DNA of 64,000 nucleotides from Lepus europaeus (GCF_033115175.1 NC_084836.1:83294253-83358252), one strand, 5' to 3'. Shown: positions 10,341 through 21,725, numbered from the stretch's first letter. Notes: generated by a model not told the origin, from the letters alone. Translations and numbers: made by a program.

Positions 10341-11201
10341 CTCTACTGAGGCACAGCAGCGGCCAGCTGCTGTTGAAGCTGCAATGCACTCATTGCCCTG
10401 CGTGAGGAGCGGCACGCCTGCAACCACGGGGCAACCGTGGCGCCCGTGAGTGCGCAAAGTCCACACAGTAGATGCTCAAGGAGCGCTCCTTCCTTCTTTC
10501 GCGTACACTGACAGCCTCGGTCATGGGCTGGTTTGGGCCTCAGCACCAGCTGTCTCGCCAAGAGGAGGGGCATGAACAGCAGTGATGCGTGCACATGGCG
10601 GCTCTGCATTCACTGCTTTTGTCTCAGGAAGCTCCCTGCTTCCCTAGCAGCCCCTCAGCCCCATCTCGGCAGAGGCTGAGATCGCAGAGAGAATTCCCTG
10701 CCTTACCTGCAGGGGGAGAGCTGACGCCTGGGACGGGGAGGCCACATCCCGGTGGGCAAGTGCAGTCTCTACTGGGATGTCCTTGTTTACAACACCCCAG
10801 GGAGCACGTGCGACTAGAGTCTTCAGAGATTGTTGTAGGGCCCAGGCTAAAGCTTCTTCCTACACAGAGCTGACAGGAGCGATGCCTTGTGAGATCACGG
10901 ACAAGCCCATGGGAAAAAAGAGACACAGCTGTGCAGCGATCCATGTGGCGCTGTGCTCTAGGGGCTCCGAGAACACTGGGGCCATTTGCCCGAGGGCCGA
11001 CGCTTGTCCACGGCAGGCTGCGAGCCCAGGGAATGATGCTCACCTGTGTTGGGGGTGGTGCTCACCTAGGGTAGGAGGCTTGCCCAGGGGAGGAAGTTCA
11101 TTTAAGGGAGGATGCCTTCGGCCATGAGGATACACAATTTGGAATTCACGTAGGAATCTGGCAATCACTGCATCTGAAATTTCACCGTGTTATTTTCTTT
11201 C

Positions 11202-11494
11202 TTTTTAAACATTTTATTTTCATGCTATTTGAAAGGTAGAGAGAGAGATCTCCCATCCACTGTTTCTCTCTCTAAATACTTGTAATAGTTGGGATTAGGC
11301 CAGGCAGAAGCCAGGAGCCAGGGACTCCATCTGGATCTCCCCTGTGGGTGGCAGGAGCCCAAGCACTTAAGTCATCATCTACTGTCTCCCAGAGTGCACA
11401 TCAGCAGGAAGCTGGAATCAGGAGCAGAGCTGAGTTTGGAACCCAGGTGCTCTGATATGGGATGAGTGTGTCCCAAGCTGCCCCAAGGCCTGCT
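11202..11494 (-). repeat. C-SINE
   Basis: Reverse orientation: TTTTATTTTCATGCTATTTG, GAGAGAGATCTCCCATCCAC, then the reverse body to CCCCAAGGCCTGCTC. TTATTTTCTTTC and TATTATCTTTC at the ends resemble a decayed target duplication. Confidence 0.8.
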
Positions 11495-11869
11495 CATATT
11501 ATCTTTCTTTTATCAACAGGTATGGACGTTTCCGGTGATGGTTGAGTGGGAAAGACAAAGCTCTGTTCTCTAGGGCCTTCCACGGGCCAGCTTCACACCT
11601 GTATGTGCTAACGTCCTCCAACTTGGGGAGGAAAGGGACTTGACCTCCATTGACTATGAGGGAAGAGAGAAGAGGCTCTTTTTTGGGGGCACAGCAGGAG
11701 TCTAACAGTTTGGAGGGGAAACCGTGCATCTTAGTTTCACCAAACCCCTGCCGGAGACTCAGCTTCCCCTCTTCCCCTTCCACTCTGAATGCAGCCCTGG
11801 GGCAGGGGTGAGCACTTCCCAAGCTTCTGCTGTCAGTGAGCCCTCATCAGTCACTGCAGGTGTCTTTTT

Positions 11870-11964
11870 GGTTCTTGTTTTTTAAAATATTTATTTATTT
11901 GTTGTATATATCTATAAAACTCTGACTTTCAACTAAGTCTCTGGGAGAGAGAGAGAGAGAGAGG

Positions 11965-12007
<43 letters not shown>

Positions 12008-12264
12008 CTTCCATCCTCCAATTCACTACCCAAATGGCCTCAATGGCAGGGCTTGGCCAGGCTGATGCCAGGAGCCAGGAGCTTCATCTGGGTCTACCAT
12101 GTGGGTGGCAGGGGCCCAAGTCCTTGGGCCATCCTCTGTTGCTTTCCCAGGCACATTAGCAGGGAGCTGGATCAGAAGTGGAGCAGCTGGGACACAAACT
12201 GGCACCCCATGGGATGCTGGCACTGCAGATGGTAGCTTAACCCGCTGAGCCACAGTGCTGGCCC
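11870..12264 (-). repeat. C-SINE with long (GA)n, first of a pair
   Basis: Reverse element ending GAGCCACAGTGCTGGCCC; (GA)n at 11950-12005. It is preceded by CTGCAGGTGTCTTTTT (11854-11869) and followed by the same 16 bases (12265-12280). Confidence 0.9.
11948..12006 (+). repeat. (GA)n microsatellite
   Basis: Mostly pure GA with a short GGGA interruption, inside the SINE polypurine region. Confidence 0.95.
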
Positions 12265-12280
12265 CTGCAGGTGTCTTTTT

Positions 12281-12595
12281 TTTTTTTTAAGATTTTATTT
12301 ATTTATTTGACAGGTAGATTTACAGACAGTGAGAGGAAGAGGCAGAGAAAAAGGTCTTCCTTCTGTTGGTTCACTCCCCATATGGCTGCAACAGCCAGAG
12401 CTGTGTCGATCCGAAGCCAGGAGCTTCTCCCATGCGGGTGCAGGGGCTCAAGGACTTGGGCCATCTTCTACTGCTTTCCCAGGCCACGGAAGAGAGCTGG
12501 ATTGGACGAGGAGCAGCCGGGATTAGAACCGGTGCCCATGTGGGATGCTGGTGCCTCAGGTGGAGGATTAACCTACTGAGCCATGGCGCCGGTAC
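12281..12595 (-). repeat. C-SINE (CSINE2-like), second of a pair
   Basis: Reverse element from AAGATTTTATTTATTTATTT to GAGCCATGGCGCCGG. It sits between CTGCAGGTGTC (12265-12275) and CTGCAGGTATC (12596-12606). Confidence 0.9.
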
Positions 12596-13233
12596 CTGCA
12601 GGTATCCTAAGTGGCTCTCACTGCCATGAAATGATCATGGCTATTGGACTTGCCTCTAGAGCTTTCTGTGTACTGTGTGAATAAAAGGGAATATATGAAT
12701 TCATCACAATCTGTTTTTTAACATTTTCATCACTGGTTTTCAACCAAACTGATTTCCTTTATAATCCTACATGCTTTGTCTAATGAGTTTTAAAGCATCA
12801 TGCTGAATTTCGGGCATGGAAAGCCAAGAGACTGCGGCAAAAAATGTTCTACATGAAGGATCCTGTGAGTGGGACCCCAGTGGAAAGATGTGGCCATAAA
12901 AGAAAGATGTGCTTTTCTGTAAAGAGAGGAGAGAACTTCCACTATGCTAATGGCCTTGCCTAAATACTGATGGAGATTGTGGATTCAAAAGGCTTCCACA
13001 CACAGCCTATGCAGCTCATGTCAAGAGCATCAGGTGGTCACTTACATCATACATAAGAGTGTTAATTGTTAAATTAACAACAGGAGTCACTGTGCACTAA
13101 CTCCCCATGCAGGACCTCTGTCCTCAAAGAATTGTCCCACAGAGGTCAGGGACAAAGGTTGAGAATTGCTAAAACAGAGGATCAGAGAGGATAAGTGTAT
13201 CATTCATGTTGGTAAAGTCAAGATTTGAAATCA

Positions 13234-13504
13234 GGGGGCCGGCATCACAGCACAGCATAACCTGCCACTTGAGATACCAGCAGCCCACATCTGAGTGCCG
13301 GTCTGAGGTCTGGCGGTTCCATTTCCAATCCAGCTCCCTGTCGATGTGTCTGGAAAGGCAGCAGATGATGGCCCACTGTGGGAGGCCAGGAGAGGGGTCC
13401 TGGCTCCTTGCTTTGACCTGGCCCAGGCCGTTGTGGCCATTTGGGGAGGTGGAAAATCTCTGTCTTTCTGTCTCTCTGTCTTTAAAATAAATCTTGTTTA
13501 AAAA
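13234..13504 (+). repeat. C-SINE
   Basis: GGGGCCGGCATCACAGCACAG head, GATGATGGCCCACTG body, TTAAAATAAATCTTG tail. A few flanking bases (GATTTGAAATCAGG versus GGTTTGAGTTCAGG) suggest a worn duplication. Confidence 0.85.
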
Positions 13505-13687
13505 GAGGTTTGAGTTCAGGTCTGGGTAGCTGATGACAAAAGCTACAGAAAATCCAGGAGCAGAAGATAGAGCTGTAGACTGGATATTGTACAAAGTGAC
13601 ATGGTCCACAGAAATGGAGTCAGAGTTGGGGGCCACCGAAGGGGAAGAGGAGCTGCGATGTAAATGGCCTAGGCCACAGAGGCGTAT

Positions 13688-13965
13688 GTCTCTTCGGAAT
13701 ACTACAAGGCGATGAGAATGAATGAGCTAATGCTGCATGCTGTAACCTGGACAAATCTTTTGCCAATGCTGAAGTAGTAAGTCTACTCTGTAGTGAGGAG
13801 AGCGAAGACACTGGTTTGTGGACTAGCTGGAAGGAACAAGAGGCATCTGTGGGTTAAGGGAACGAATGTTCTGTGATAGCTCCTGGGATATGCATTCATC
13901 AGGACACAGATACTACACTTAAGGTCTATGCATTTCATGATAGGGGAATAGTTCTAATACTGGTA
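13688..13965 (+). mobile_element. L1 3' end fragment
   Basis: GGAATACTACAAGGCGATGA, AATGAATGAGCTAATGCTGC and TACACTTAAGGTCTATGCAT correspond to the end of ORF2 and the 3'UTR of old L1M-type elements. Non-coding remnant. Confidence 0.6.
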
Positions 13966-13995
13966 AGAACTGCTACCTCCACCATACTGAGAGAC

Positions 13996-14050
<55 letters not shown>
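13996..14050 (+). repeat. (GA)n microsatellite
   Basis: Near-perfect GA repeat, about 50 bp; on the PCSK2 sense strand it reads (TC)n. Confidence 0.95.
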
Positions 14051-14299
14051 ACAGAGAAGTATCCTATCGTCCCATCCTACCATGGCGGGAAGTTGGAAGG
14101 GTAGCAAGCACACTCCACCAAGCTGGTGGCTTCTGAGTGGGGCTAGCAATCCAACTTACTCAGGGTGAAAGCCAGCCCTGTAAACAGAATGTATAAGCAA
14201 AGGGTGCTACAGTCACAGGCTGGAACACTCTTCTTCAATGAGGATAAATTGTAAGTACATACCACACATGGGCAAATCCCACAAACACAGTAATTCTGA

Positions 14300-14515
14300 G
14301 CAGAGAATCCCGATATAAAAGAGAGCATGGTACGTGCTTCCGTTTATGTGAAATATGGACTAGGAAGGATCATCTGTGGGGTTAGAGGTAAGAACAGGGG
14401 TTACCTTTGGGGAGATGATGAGGGAAGGGGACCCAAGGGGCCTCCTGGGATATTATCATCTTCTGTTTACTGATCTGGGTGCTGCTGTATTGGTTGATTT
14501 TTGCACTTAAGAAAC
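14300..14515 (+). mobile_element. L1 3'UTR fragment beside exon 11
   Basis: TTCCGTTTATGTGAAATATG, GGTTACCTTTGGGGAGATGA, CTGATCTGGGTGCTG and TTTTTGCACTTA match old L1M 3' sequence. Ends about 115 bp from the exon 11 donor. Confidence 0.6.
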
Positions 14516-14630
14516 AAGGACATAAGCTACTGAGGCAGTTAAGGCTCAACTCTAGAAGCTGGAGCTGTGAGTTACACAACTGTGTTCTGTGCAAATGGCA
14601 CCCCTGGAGTTGTGCTGCTGCCCCACTTAC

Positions 14631-14858
14631 TCAGGGGCCTGCACGGAGCCTCCCACACAGTGGAATCTCTCAGGTACGGTTTTCCAGTCTTTAGCCATTT
14701 TCACCATGGCGCCTGCGTCCAGGACCCCGTAACCAAAGAGGTGATTAAACTCCAGGCCGACTCCGTTCCGTCGCCACTGATGGACTTCATCATGAAGCTG
14801 GTTCCGTTTGGAGGTGAGCACGGTCAGATGCTGCATGTCTCGCCAGGTTAGACCCAGG
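14631..14858 (-). CDS. PCSK2: PCSK2 exon 11: end of catalytic domain and start of P domain
   Basis: This 228-nt exon encodes residues about 401-476 plus two bases of codon 477. It starts LGLTWRDMQHLTVLTSKRNQ and includes GVGLEFNHLFGYGVLDAGAM, and it ends PERFHCVGGSVQAPE. The NHLFGYGVLDA block is a convertase signature near the junction of the catalytic domain and the P (homo B) domain. The acceptor is CCTTTCTCCAG|CCTGGG and the donor is CCTGA|GTAAGT, a strong site. The Ala near the end (VQAP) differs from Asp in the human protein as I recall it, a mild change. Old L1 3' fragments lie on both sides of the exon (to about 14515 and from about 15040). Confidence 0.95.
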
Positions 14859-15039
14859 CTGGAGAAAGGAGAAAGAGAGCAAGAATAAGGCAAGGCAAGA
14901 GAGGGAGACAGACACAATGACTAAGACGAACAACACCTGGGACAAAGACTCCTAGTAAAACCTGGAACACTGTGAATCTCAGTTGAATGATACTGTACGT
15001 GTGCTACTCAGAATCAATATATATGTCAGTCAAAAAAAT

Positions 15040-16130
15040 CTTCCTGCCTCTATAACTTACATAAATGTACTTCTAAAGAGCTTTCTAACACACACAATGG
15101 AGCAGCTGAAATGGAAAAGACTGACAATACTAAGAGTTGACAAAGATATGGAGCAACTGGAACTCTGGTACTTTGCTGATGGACATGTAGACTATTACAA
15201 CCACTTTGGAAACCTGCTTGGCTGCATCTTCTAGGCTTGTCCATATGCCTAAGCCATGGCACAGCAATTCCACTCCCAGGTATGAATGTGGCAGAAATGT
15301 GTATACATTCCCCAGACATATGCATTAGAATGAGCTTAGCCCCAAACTGAAGCCCCCCATAGGAGAATGGATAAACCCATTGAGATGTAACTTATAGAAC
15401 ATATGCATTGCATAGCAATGAGTCATAGTTACTCTGAATAACGTGGACACATTGCACAACCACAATGTTGACCCAAGGAAGACAGAGAGAAAGAGAATGT
15501 TATGGTTTGGGTGCTGTTAGAGTGTCTTGCTCAAGGGTGCATTTGTTAGAAGCTTGATCTCCAGTGTGGTGATGTTAGCAGGTGACAGCACCTTTAAGAG
15601 GTAGATCCTAGAGCAGAGTGATTGGGTCACTGAGGCACTGGCCTTGGAAGCAATGGGTGCAGTTTTCATGGGCTCTTATCAAGCTATCGAGAGACAGGGT
15701 TGTTATGAAAGAGCAGTAGTGGTCCCTGGCTTCCTGCCTCCACGTGCTCTCTCTTCTCACATGTTTCTACCATGATGCCACCCACTGAGATGTGATGAGG
15801 CCAAGGGGGTCCTCCTCAGAGGCTGACTTGATGGGCTTCCCAATCTTGGGTTTTCAGCTTCCAGACTATGAGCTGAATAAACATTTTTTTTTTTTGTACC
15901 CAGCATCGGGTATTTTGTTATAGCAATGGAAATGCAGAACCGTGTAAACAGCGTCGGTATGACTCCACTTAATTCAAAGTATAAAAACAAGTCTATGCTA
16001 TTGGAAGTCAGGTGATGATTAGTCATGGGGGTAGGACTGGAAGGGGACTGGGGAGGGACTCTGGGTGCTGGCAGGCAGTGCTCTGCTTCTTGGTCCTGGT
16101 GTTGGCTACATGGGAGTATTTCATTTCTGA
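15040..16130 (+). mobile_element. L1 3' fragment, split by an LTR
   Basis: GGAACTCTGGTACTTTGCTG, GACTATTACAACCACTTTGG, CAGCAATTCCACTCCCAGGT and GGAGAATGGATAAACCCATT are typical of the L1 ORF2 C-terminus. L1 3'UTR-like sequence resumes after 15950 (GGAAGTCAGGTGATGATTAG). The reading frame is destroyed. Confidence 0.7.
15497..15949 (+). repeat. MaLR-type LTR (MLT1/MST-like)
   Basis: Starts TATGGTTTGGGTGCTGTTAG, includes TTGGGTTTTCAGCTTCCAGA and GAGCTGAATAAACA (poly(A) signal), and ends near GGTATTTTGTTATAGCAATG. Solo, old, no internal retroviral genes; inserted into L1. Confidence 0.65.
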
Positions 16131-17579
16131 CAACCAGGCTGTCCGGTCTTCCTGGGAAGAGACAATATCTGTAACATACTCATATCCCCAGTGCCCTGGA
16201 CAGTCCTTGGCACTGTTTGTTCAGTGACTAAACCAGTCTGTTTGCAAACACTAACGTCCTCAGAAACTTCTCTAATACAGGTCCCACTGGCCGATGTGAG
16301 TCATATTCCCTTGTGACTCAAGTTGGCGTTTTCAAAGTCTTGGTGCTTTTTGAGATGAAGCAACAAAGCGAAGACTGCTCAGGAGGGCAGAAGGGTGCCC
16401 CTTCCCCCTGGAGTTGTGCTGGGGGGAGGAAGGCTTATTCTCCATCTTCCAAGGTTTCTGATGGGTGTGCACGTGGACAGGACAATCTATTGCATTCAAA
16501 CTGCTTTGGAAAAGCTGCTGCGTTGGCCCTTTGGGTAGGAAACAGTCTTTGCCTGCTGTCTTGTGTGTCACTGAGGACTCCCTGCTGCCTTATCGCAGTG
16601 TCAGAAGAGAGAGGAAAGGTGAAGGGCCTTTGTCTCCTCCACCCTCCAGGCCCTCTCCTGGGGCGATTTCATCTTGACCAATGCTTTTAACCGCTGGCCA
16701 CTGGAGGGCTGTGCTATAGGTGCAGAAGTCCAGAGGTCCCATGGCATTTGCATCCCCTAGGGCCTCTCTTAGCTTGCTTGAGGAGGAACAAACTCAGAGG
16801 CACAGGTTGCACGCCAGAGCCCAAGCCAGAACGTCTCCCGAGATGGCACCTTGGTGGGTTACTCCCCATCCCCAACTCCTTCTCCTACTTCCTTGCTGGT
16901 CTTTCCTGGGAGATACCTCTTCCTTTATAAATAACTTGCACCCAAATCTCATCTCAGACTCTGCTGCCACCACAGGCAGTTGGCGTTTTGAAGAATGTTA
17001 GGGCTACTGGACTTGATCCACCTGCCCTCTAGGTAATATTTTCTCCCTTTGACAAGAGAAAGCTTTACACTGATGACCACTGCTCCCAAAGGGTGCTCAA
17101 GTGGCCATTGTGCAATTTGTAAGGTATCTGAGGCTCGGTGCTAAAGGGATGCAAAACCGTGGCTTGGTTAGGACTGCAGCAGCTTTGCACCACTGCTTTA
17201 GTGTATTGAGATGGTCCTGTTGTGTGCACATGGGTCTGGGCAAGTGCTTTTTGCTTCCCAGGAGACTGGGAGTCAAGTGCTGCCTTCTGTGGCTGACAGG
17301 GAGACCAGAGACTCCTGCTCCCTGTCCCCTGGGAGGCTGTGCAGTGGGCAGCAGGGTCCTCTTGCAGCCAGAGTAAGCAAAGCCAGCTCAGATCCCAGGG
17401 CCCACTCAAGCCCTCAGATGCACGGTTTTATCTTCAGGAGATGCAAATTAAATGTGCATAACTCTAGGTTTCTGTGCTTAGTAGTTAGGTTATGACCAAT
17501 GTTTGTCTCTTGGTGTCTTGACTTCTGTTACAAGAATCAAAGTTTAGACTGATCCAGAGGACTCTCACCTTGGGAGTCT

Positions 17580-17663
17580 TCTCTCTCTCTCTCTCTCTCC
17601 TCCTCCTCCTTCCCCCCATCATATCTTTCTACCTATCTCTCTATCTATCTGTCATCTATCTAC
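17580..17663 (+). repeat. Compound (TC)n(CTC)n(TATC)n microsatellite
   Basis: Successive pure TC, TCC and TATC tracts; on the PCSK2 sense strand it is purine-rich. Confidence 0.9.
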
Positions 17664-18445
17664 CTTAAAGTCATATAATTATGCCTTTTCTGCTTGAAGG
17701 CAGAAGGCTATAGTGGATACTTGTTTCAAGTCCCTTCCTATTCTAGGAACCAACTCTTGCTCCTGCACAAATCAGAAAATGCGCCACATATGTGCAGAGA
17801 GACAAGTGGTGCTGCCTGTAGATAGATATGAGGAGGTCGGGTTGCCTAGCAACTGCTGATGGAGAAGAGGGACTCATTTTTCCTCCCCCAGGAGCCCAAA
17901 TCTGACTTCTCGCAGATTTCTGGGTGCTGCATTTCCTGACAACTCCTTGCACAGCTGGTAGTTGTTCTTACACCACATATAAGGTGTTTCTGAAGCCCAG
18001 TGTTTATGTTGGAACATAAGGCCAGCCCCGGCTTCACTGGAGGGGACCAGCAGGTGCACAGACACCTCCACTGATGCTCTAATCCAAGCAAGTGCAACAG
18101 CATAGCAGCAGCAGCAACACGTGGCTTCTCTATGGGATGGTGAGAATGTGGGAATGGTCTCCTCTTACCTGTAGCTTCGAAGGTTTCCCAGAAAAGCTCA
18201 CTTCTTGATCTACACTGCATGACTGGGCCCACCTTCTCTCCGTGTTAAAGGATTCACTTACACATGCACAGTCTTGAGTAGGAGCTCCTTGTTGGCCACA
18301 TGCTCTAAAACACCTTGTGAGCCACCCAGCTGGGCCATCTGATTTTCCTTCATTTAGCTGATTGTGACTATTAGTGGGGTCAAACAGCCAAGGGGACAGA
18401 GGACAAAGGGGGTGGATTTCATAAAGAAAGACATAATATCCAAGG

Positions 18446-18701
18446 GATGGGCGTTTGGCACAGTGGTCAAGATGCCAACTGGGACACCCATATCCCACAC
18501 CCAAGTTCAAAGTCCTGGGTTCAAGTCCCGCCTCTACTTTGGACTCCGGTTTTCTGCTAATGTGTACCCTGGGAGACAGAAGGTAATGGCTCAGATAGGT
18601 GGGTCCCTGCCACTCACATGGGAGATCCATGTGAGCAGTGAACTAGTAGGTGGAAGATCTTTTTCTTTCTGCCCTTCAAATTAAGAAGAAAAAAAAAAAA
18701 G
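18446..18701 (+). repeat. C-SINE (CSINE1-like)
   Basis: GGGCGTTTGGCACAGTGGTC head with Pol III-like boxes, GGGTTCAAGTCCCG, CCCTTCAAATTAAGAAG and an A-rich tail. Confidence 0.85.
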
Positions 18702-18802
18702 AAATAGCTGTGTGGCCTAGTTGGTATCTGAGTAAGTTGCTGATATGTGCTAACGTGCTGTCGGGTGCAGGGGTTTGTGCTCTCCAAGGGTTAGAGTTTT
18801 AT

Positions 18803-18803
<1 letters not shown>

Positions 18804-18836
<33 letters not shown>
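18804..18836 (+). repeat. (TG)n microsatellite; (CA)n on PCSK2 sense strand
   Basis: Sixteen perfect dinucleotides, 165 nt downstream of the exon 10 donor in transcription direction. CA repeats are known hnRNP L binding sites. Confidence 0.95.
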
Positions 18837-18837
<1 letters not shown>

Positions 18838-19001
18838 CTGACTTAGGGCCCAGGCCATTTAGAAATATCCAGCAGAGTTCACTGGCACTCCCAGCTCCCC
18901 TACCCGCTGTTGACCCCACGGACATCTGGTATGTGGGTGGAGAGATCTGTGTGTTAGTGCACCCTGTCAGGCCAGCCCTGGGCCCAGAGCTATCAACATA
19001 C

Positions 19002-19102
19002 TTCGCCTCCAAAGCCAGTGCAAATACGCCAGCTGCCTCGGGAGCAGCAGCAGATGTCCCAGAATGCCTCAGAGTGCAGTTCCCATACAAATCTGTGGTT
19101 GC
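19002..19102 (-). CDS. PCSK2: PCSK2 exon 10: catalytic Ser segment
   Basis: This 101-nt exon encodes residues about 368-400 plus two bases of codon 401. It begins ATTDLYGNCTLRHSGTSAAA, continues PEAAGVFALALEA, and the split Asn is completed by exon 11. HSGTSAAAP is the subtilase serine motif, with the nucleophile at Ser384. NCT is a glycosylation sequon at Asn375. The acceptor is CTTCCCTTGCAG|GCAACC. The donor is GCGAA|GTATGT, which lacks the usual G at -1 and has T at +4, so it is comparatively weak. A (CA)n repeat on the sense strand (18804-18836) lies about 165 nt downstream of this donor. The start and end frames agree with exons 9 (phase 0) and 11 (phase 2). Confidence 0.95.
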
Positions 19103-21138
19103 CTGCAAGGGAAGACATTGAGTGATGAGCGAATACATTGTGCTATTTTGAACTCTCAGACTAATAGGGAGCAGGGGATTGTATATTTCTTTTGTTTAAA
19201 CTGTACTTTTTTCTGATTAAGAAGATAAAGATGAAGCTAAGGATAAGCTCGGCATCCATACATCTATCCCTTTGCAATTAATTTTAACTGAGCTTCCTAG
19301 CAGTCCATGCAAAAAGGGATGTATAATCACTCATAGTTACATTGAGAAGTCAAGATAAGTCAATTGTTCAAAGAAGCATATCTGGCTATATCAGTGATGA
19401 GAGAAACATTTACTTCCTGAATCTGTAAAAGAAACACTAGGAGGTGGTGATCAATCAAGGTGGTGATCCACCACCATAATCAGTGCGAACCCAAATTTTG
19501 TGGCATTGGAACTGGCTCTTGGAAAGCACAAGGGCCATTTCACCAGCATTTCTTTTTCTCTCATGAAGAAAAGGATGGCATCCCTGAAAACGAAGAACAG
19601 TGTGCTCACCTAAAGTCTGCCAAGAACAAAATATTAAAAGTAAATATTTCTCTACATCTAAAACTCATGGAGAGGCACTGAGACACGGTGGGTCAACACG
19701 ACCCAACAGGCGTGTGAACACCTCCACAAGTCTCATTTCAGGGATGTGGGGGAGCTGACAAACTGAGTTTGAAAGAACTCTCACAAGGAGAAAAACCTTA
19801 TTTCCAATGTTTGTAGCGCCAAGATCTTTATTAGGATCATGTACAAACAACAGGCATTCTTTCTGCCTGTAGGACCCTCAAAGAGTCTATTCCTTTGAGG
19901 AACAAAGGAGGTTTAAAGGCATCTACTGGGCAAAACTACAGCATTCAGAGGAAATTCAAGGCTCTTCCCTAGCCCCGGTAGGAAGAGAGTCATGGGTAAG
20001 GGTCGAAGTCAAAGCCACCGTGGTGAGACCCTGGAGGGGAGGGAGTGAAATCTCTCTCATGATGGAAGCATCACAAGCTCAGCTGGACATCTTTTCTGCT
20101 CGGTTTTCCTCCCTTTCTGCCCGTGCTGCTCATGGGTAAGAGAAGCTGAGGCCTCCTTCTCCTGGGAGGACCTGGCATGCTCTCCGATCTCCTCTAGACC
20201 AACTAAGAGCCCCTGCGGGACTCCTAGGAGGGACAGGTGTCAAAGTCAGTGTCTCTTTCTAGGTAAAGGACTTCTCTTGGTTCACATGGGAGCCCAGTCA
20301 GCTTGCCAAGGTGGGAGTCCTTATGGGGAAACGCAGGGTGGAAGCCCTAGCTGGTACTGATGGCTTTGTTCTGGGTTCCTGTCCTCCTGTCTCGCGAAGC
20401 CTCAGAGCAGGGGGTGGGTGGCCAGTTGGGGGATGTAGCTCACCGGGAACTTAGGAACCACCTACTAGATTCCTGGCGTGGAGGTCCCAGGAAAGGTTAA
20501 GTGAACCACATAGCCACAGAGGAGAACGGATCCACAGGGGTTCATTATGCTCTACAGATGACATATTTGTAAGGGGCTGGGAAAATTTACCATTGCAAGC
20601 CTGTTTGTTCAGGAAGGAAGAACTGCTCAGAAGAAAGCAACAAATAACCTTCTTGCTTTGAGAATTATGGAACCACGTCAAAATATGATGAAAGTCACAA
20701 CCCTCGCTCGAGAAAATTCACAGGTGTGCCCAGTTTCAGGGCGCTTATAGGCCCAGAAAATTCTATCCAGAGATGCTTTTTTTACATAACCATCATACAT
20801 GGCTCAGGTGGGGTCACAGTGTGATGTCACCATTCTCAGTTACTCTTATGAATGACGTGCTGGGAAAACTTATTGGTAAACTGGGGTGTATCATTACTTG
20901 CAAGCTAAAATAATGAAGAAGAAAATCTATGGAACGTGAGCTAGAAAAGAGTCATCGCTGTTTCCTTCTAGCATATGGTAGGACTCCACCTTGTAACAGA
21001 AAGTAAATGGGCATGAAGGAAACGGGTCTTTCCCTCCGAATTGATGTTAACCCTTTGAGAGAAGGAGGGCAGCTAGCAGAGCAACCCACCCCTGTCCCAG
21101 TGGGCACATGGAAAGGAGGACAGAGTGGTCGCACTCAC
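19103..21138 (-). other. PCSK2: PCSK2 intron 9
   Basis: 2,036-nt intron, the shortest in the window (donor GTGAGT, acceptor CCTTGCAG). No C-SINE or L1 in it. A small direct repeat (AGGTGGTGATC-A) is seen at 19441-19472. Otherwise I recognise nothing. Confidence 0.9.
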
Positions 21139-21354
21139 CACACCGGCCTCGGGATTCCTCTTCCTCCCGTTGCTGAAGGTGGAGGCCAAGGTGGAGGAGC
21201 AGCTCTCGTCATACAGGGCAGTCCTGCCATCGTTGATGGCCGAGTTGATGGAGATGGTCCACATGCTTGAGGCATAGCCATCGCAGTTGCAGTCATCGTA
21301 GCTGCCACCGTCCCCGGAGGCCCACACGTAGATGCTGCCTTTGCCCCCGCGGCC
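21139..21354 (-). CDS. PCSK2: PCSK2 exon 9: oxyanion-hole segment
   Basis: This 216-nt, 72-codon, phase 0-0 exon encodes residues about 296-367. It starts [18 protein letters not shown] and ends [11 protein letters not shown]. The ASGDGG motif places Asp at position 310. Other convertases have Asn there (ASGNGG) to form the oxyanion hole, and Asp is the known hallmark of PC2, which distinguishes this gene from PCSK1 and furin paralogs. Cysteine pairs (DDCNC, DESCSS) match the family disulfides. The acceptor is TGCTCTCCCCAG|GGCC and the donor is GTG|GTGAGT. A 66-bp-period tandem duplication and a C-SINE begin within 10 and 90 bp of the acceptor on the intron side (21365 onward). Confidence 0.96.
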
Positions 21355-21364
21355 CTGGGGAGAG

Positions 21365-21686
21365 CAATGGGAGATACTGCCATCAACTCCGGTGCCTGCC
21401 AGGGAGCCAGGGGTTGCCTGGGTGCAACAGCAATGGGAGATGGGGCCGGCGCTGCGGTGTAGTGGGTAAAGCTGATGCCTGCAATGCCAGCATCCCATGT
21501 GGACACTGGTATGAGACCACACTGCTCCACTTCAGATCCAGCTCCCTGCTAATGCACCTGAGAAAGCAGCAGAAGATGACAGATGCACCCATGTGGGAGA
21601 TCTGGAAGACATTCCTGACTCTTGGCTTCGGCTTGGCCCAGCCCCAGTCATTGTGGCCACTTGGGGAGTGAACCAGAGGATGGAAG

Positions 21687-21725
<39 letters not shown>

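Larger units (their letters stand above)
6168..14630 (-). other. PCSK2: PCSK2 intron 11
   Basis: 8,463-nt intron between the GTAAGT donor (at 14630) and CCCCCAG acceptor (at 6168). Contents include eight C-SINEs, a Tigger-like DNA transposon (7471-7781), L2 and MIR remnants, a G-run, two (GA)n tracts and L1 3' fragments near exon 11. Segments 6168-6770, 8893-9970, 10340-11190 and 12607-13233 hold nothing I can name. Confidence 0.9.
14859..19001 (-). other. PCSK2: PCSK2 intron 10
   Basis: 4,143-nt intron (donor GTATGT at 19001, acceptor TTTCTCCAG at 14859). It holds an L1 fragment split by an LTR, a compound microsatellite (17580-17663), one C-SINE and a (TG)n. Segments 16130-17580 and 17664-18440 show no known repeat or exon. 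Confidence 0.9.

Noticed and set aside
16698..16714. CTCF-like CCACTGGAGGGCTGTGC
   Set aside because: Two or more core mismatches; weaker than the four sites listed.
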